From positions 1-6,819 of the forward strand of contig JASHSW010000049.1 of assembly GCA_030038595.1 (NCBI GenBank): a stretch of 6,819 bases of DNA, in the 5' to 3' direction. Below the pieces are notes generated by a model that saw nothing but the letters and a program-made list of their open reading frames with translations, made no database searches and was not told where the DNA came from. This document shows positions 5,968-6,819 of this stretch, in pieces. Position 1 is the stretch's first letter. Each line of letters opens with the position of its first letter. This stretch comes from Methylovirgula sp. (GTDB taxonomy: Bacteria > Pseudomonadota > Alphaproteobacteria > Rhizobiales > Beijerinckiaceae). The position numbers and the translations under genes were made by a program.

Positions 5968-6115
5968 TCGGCGGCGGTTGGAGCCGACGGCGCGCTTGTC
6001 GCACCCGAGGCTTCTGTGACAAAACCCGATGTCGATGCCGTCTGGCACCGACCGGAATCGATGCGGAGGGCTTGTGCGCAGTTCCGATGCCGTTGCCTAA
6101 CATCGACCTTTGCCC

Positions 6116-6819
6116 GTGAGCATAGAGCCTTCCACCTCGGCACTTTCTATCGCCGTGAGCGCGGAGGATCGGCTGTTTGCCTCGGCCGATCCGATCTGGC
6201 GCGCCGCAAAGCGTCGCTTTGGGCCGTTGCTGCTTGGCGTCCTTCTGTTGCACACCGCGTTGATTGCGATCTTCATCCTGAATGATGAGCCGAACAGAGA
6301 CGTCAATCTGCGCGACGCCGAAATCCCGGTCGAAATCATCGTCCAACCGCCGCCTCCGCCGCCGCCTCCGCAGAAGAAAGCGGTGCCGCAGCCTAAACCG
6401 CAGCCGCAGAAACAGACCTATCTGCGCGAAGAAAAGCCGGCGTTCGACGCGCCGCGCACGCCGAACAACGAGACCGTGAAACGCCAAAGCACGGACAATC
6501 AAACGCACTCGCCCATCCAGGGCAAACCGGTTGCGGCAAATGAAGCCAAACCCACGCCGGAGCAGCCGAAGCCCGCGCAGAACGCCGCGCCGAAGGCCGC
6601 CGATCGCACCGTCGCGCCCGACAAGCCGGACAATACGCCCGACGCCGAGCCGCTCGATAAAGCGGCACCCCTCAAGGATACGCAATCCAAACAGAGAGTG
6701 CAGCAGGCCAAACAAACGGCGGCGCTACCCGACGACGAAAGAGCCGCCGTGGCGCGGCAGCTCGCATCGCTAATCCCGTCGCCCGATTATTCGATCGCGG
6801 CGGAATCCAAGGTGGCGCC
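6116..6819 (+). CDS. TonB/TolA-like envelope protein, 3' end cut by the window edge
   Basis: The frame is open for 234 residues to the last base with no stop, so the gene continues beyond the window. Layout: a cytoplasmic N-terminus (1-36, ending WRAAKRRFG), one membrane helix (about 37-55, PLLLGVLLLHTALIAIFIL) with a His at residue 46 as in the TonB and TolA anchors, then RDAEIPVEIIVQ, eight prolines (78-85), and a Pro/Lys/Gln/Ala-rich linker to about residue 205. After the linker, PDDERAAVARQLASLIPSPDYSIAAE looks like the start of a folded domain. TonB and TolA use proton motive force through ExbBD or TolQR to act across the periplasm; the end that would tell them apart is missing, and the visible tail does not look like a classical TonB C-terminus. 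GTG at 6116 is the first good start after an in-frame TAA (6098-6100); GTG at 6155 is an alternative. Neither has a clear ribosome site. Confidence 0.75.
   Translation, partial: MSIEPSTSALSIAVSAEDRLFASADPIWRAAKRRFGPLLLGVLLLHTALIAIFILNDEPNRDVNLRDAEIPVEIIVQPPPPPPPPQKKAVPQPKPQPQKQTYLREEKPAFDAPRTPNNETVKRQSTDNQTHSPIQGKPVAANEAKPTPEQPKPAQNAAPKAADRTVAPDKPDNTPDAEPLDKAAPLKDTQSKQRVQQAKQTAALPDDERAAVARQLASLIPSPDYSIAAESKVA
6347..6370 (+). repeat. Two tandem 12-bp units encoding eight prolines
   Basis: The unit CCGCCGCCTCCG occurs twice in exact tandem and encodes residues 78-85 of the TonB-like protein. It starts the rigid periplasmic linker just after the membrane anchor. Identical tandem units at DNA level suggest unit duplication and a site of possible length variation. 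Confidence 0.7.

Larger units (their letters stand above)
5701..6115. other. 415-bp divergent control region between atpI and the TonB-like gene
   Basis: No convincing gene lies here; frames open through it, on either strand, have no recognisable family motif, and the longer ones run into the TonB-like coding sequence. It holds, from left to right, the atpI leader, two candidate atp promoters (about 5734-5762 and 5820-5848), two GCCGCA/TGCGGC palindromes (5861-5877 and 5954-5967), and a directly repeated CGATGCCGT (6033-6041 and 6085-6093). The segment 5970-6115 should contain the promoter of the TonB-like gene, but I could not fix a -35/-10 pair. Confidence 0.6.

Noticed and set aside
6033..6093. 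Direct repeat of CGATGCCGT, 52 bp apart, before the TonB-like gene
   Set aside because: Only 9 bp and two copies in GC-rich DNA; without conservation it is not enough to call a regulator site.
5869..6285. Open frame of 138 codons in the divergent region
   Set aside because: It runs into the TonB-like coding sequence in another frame, has no recognisable motif and no convincing ribosome site. A short unknown protein cannot be excluded, but nothing supports it.
5930..6715. Minus-strand frame of 261 codons antisense to the TonB-like gene
   Set aside because: Extremely Arg/Leu-rich, produced by the complement of the proline-rich linker; the plus-strand reading has an anchor helix and the expected linker.

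Overview
The window reads as a compact, GC-rich housekeeping segment of an alphaproteobacterial chromosome, most likely from the Hyphomicrobiales (Rhizobiales) and possibly near Beijerinckiaceae or Methylocystaceae. The clues are an F0 ATP synthase operon in the order atpI-atpB-atpE-b'-b with paired b and b' subunits and no F1 genes attached, a periplasmic DUF2865 protein (a family mostly seen in this order), and a glutamyl-tRNA synthetase of the LSKR type without zinc-binding cysteines. The genus is inference. I see no tRNA, rRNA, insertion sequence, phage gene or CRISPR array.

Layout. 1-1295 (+): glutamyl-tRNA synthetase, missing its first residues at the left edge. 1258-2427 (-): cysteine-rich exported DUF2865 protein, whose 3' end overlaps the synthetase by 38 bp tail to tail. 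2428-2609: divergent control region with an AT-rich island and a leader hairpin. 2610-3134 (+): exported CreA-family protein. 3139-5700 (-): F0 operon, transcribed right to left, ending only 4 bp from the creA stop. 5701-6115: a 415-bp divergent control region holding two candidate atp promoters and two palindromes with the same half-site. 6116-6819 (+): the first 234 residues of a TonB/TolA-like envelope protein with one membrane anchor and a long Pro/Lys/Gln-rich linker, cut by the right edge. This last gene has no stop codon in the window and is easy to miss.

How it fits together. The five atp genes encode the membrane half of the ATP synthase (a, c, b, b') plus the assembly factor AtpI; the F1 half must be encoded elsewhere. 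Start signals inside the operon are graded: subunit c, needed in many copies, has a strong Shine-Dalgarno; b' downstream has a weak one and lies behind a strong hairpin at the c stop codon; b is coupled to b'. The neighbour across the divergent region looks like a consumer of proton motive force if it is a true TonB/TolA. Both convergent junctions leave no room for ordinary terminators.

No obviously new system is visible. The points most worth a second look are the atpE/b' hairpin with its sequestered Shine-Dalgarno-like sequence, the half-site palindromes beside the atp promoter, and the truncated TonB-like protein.
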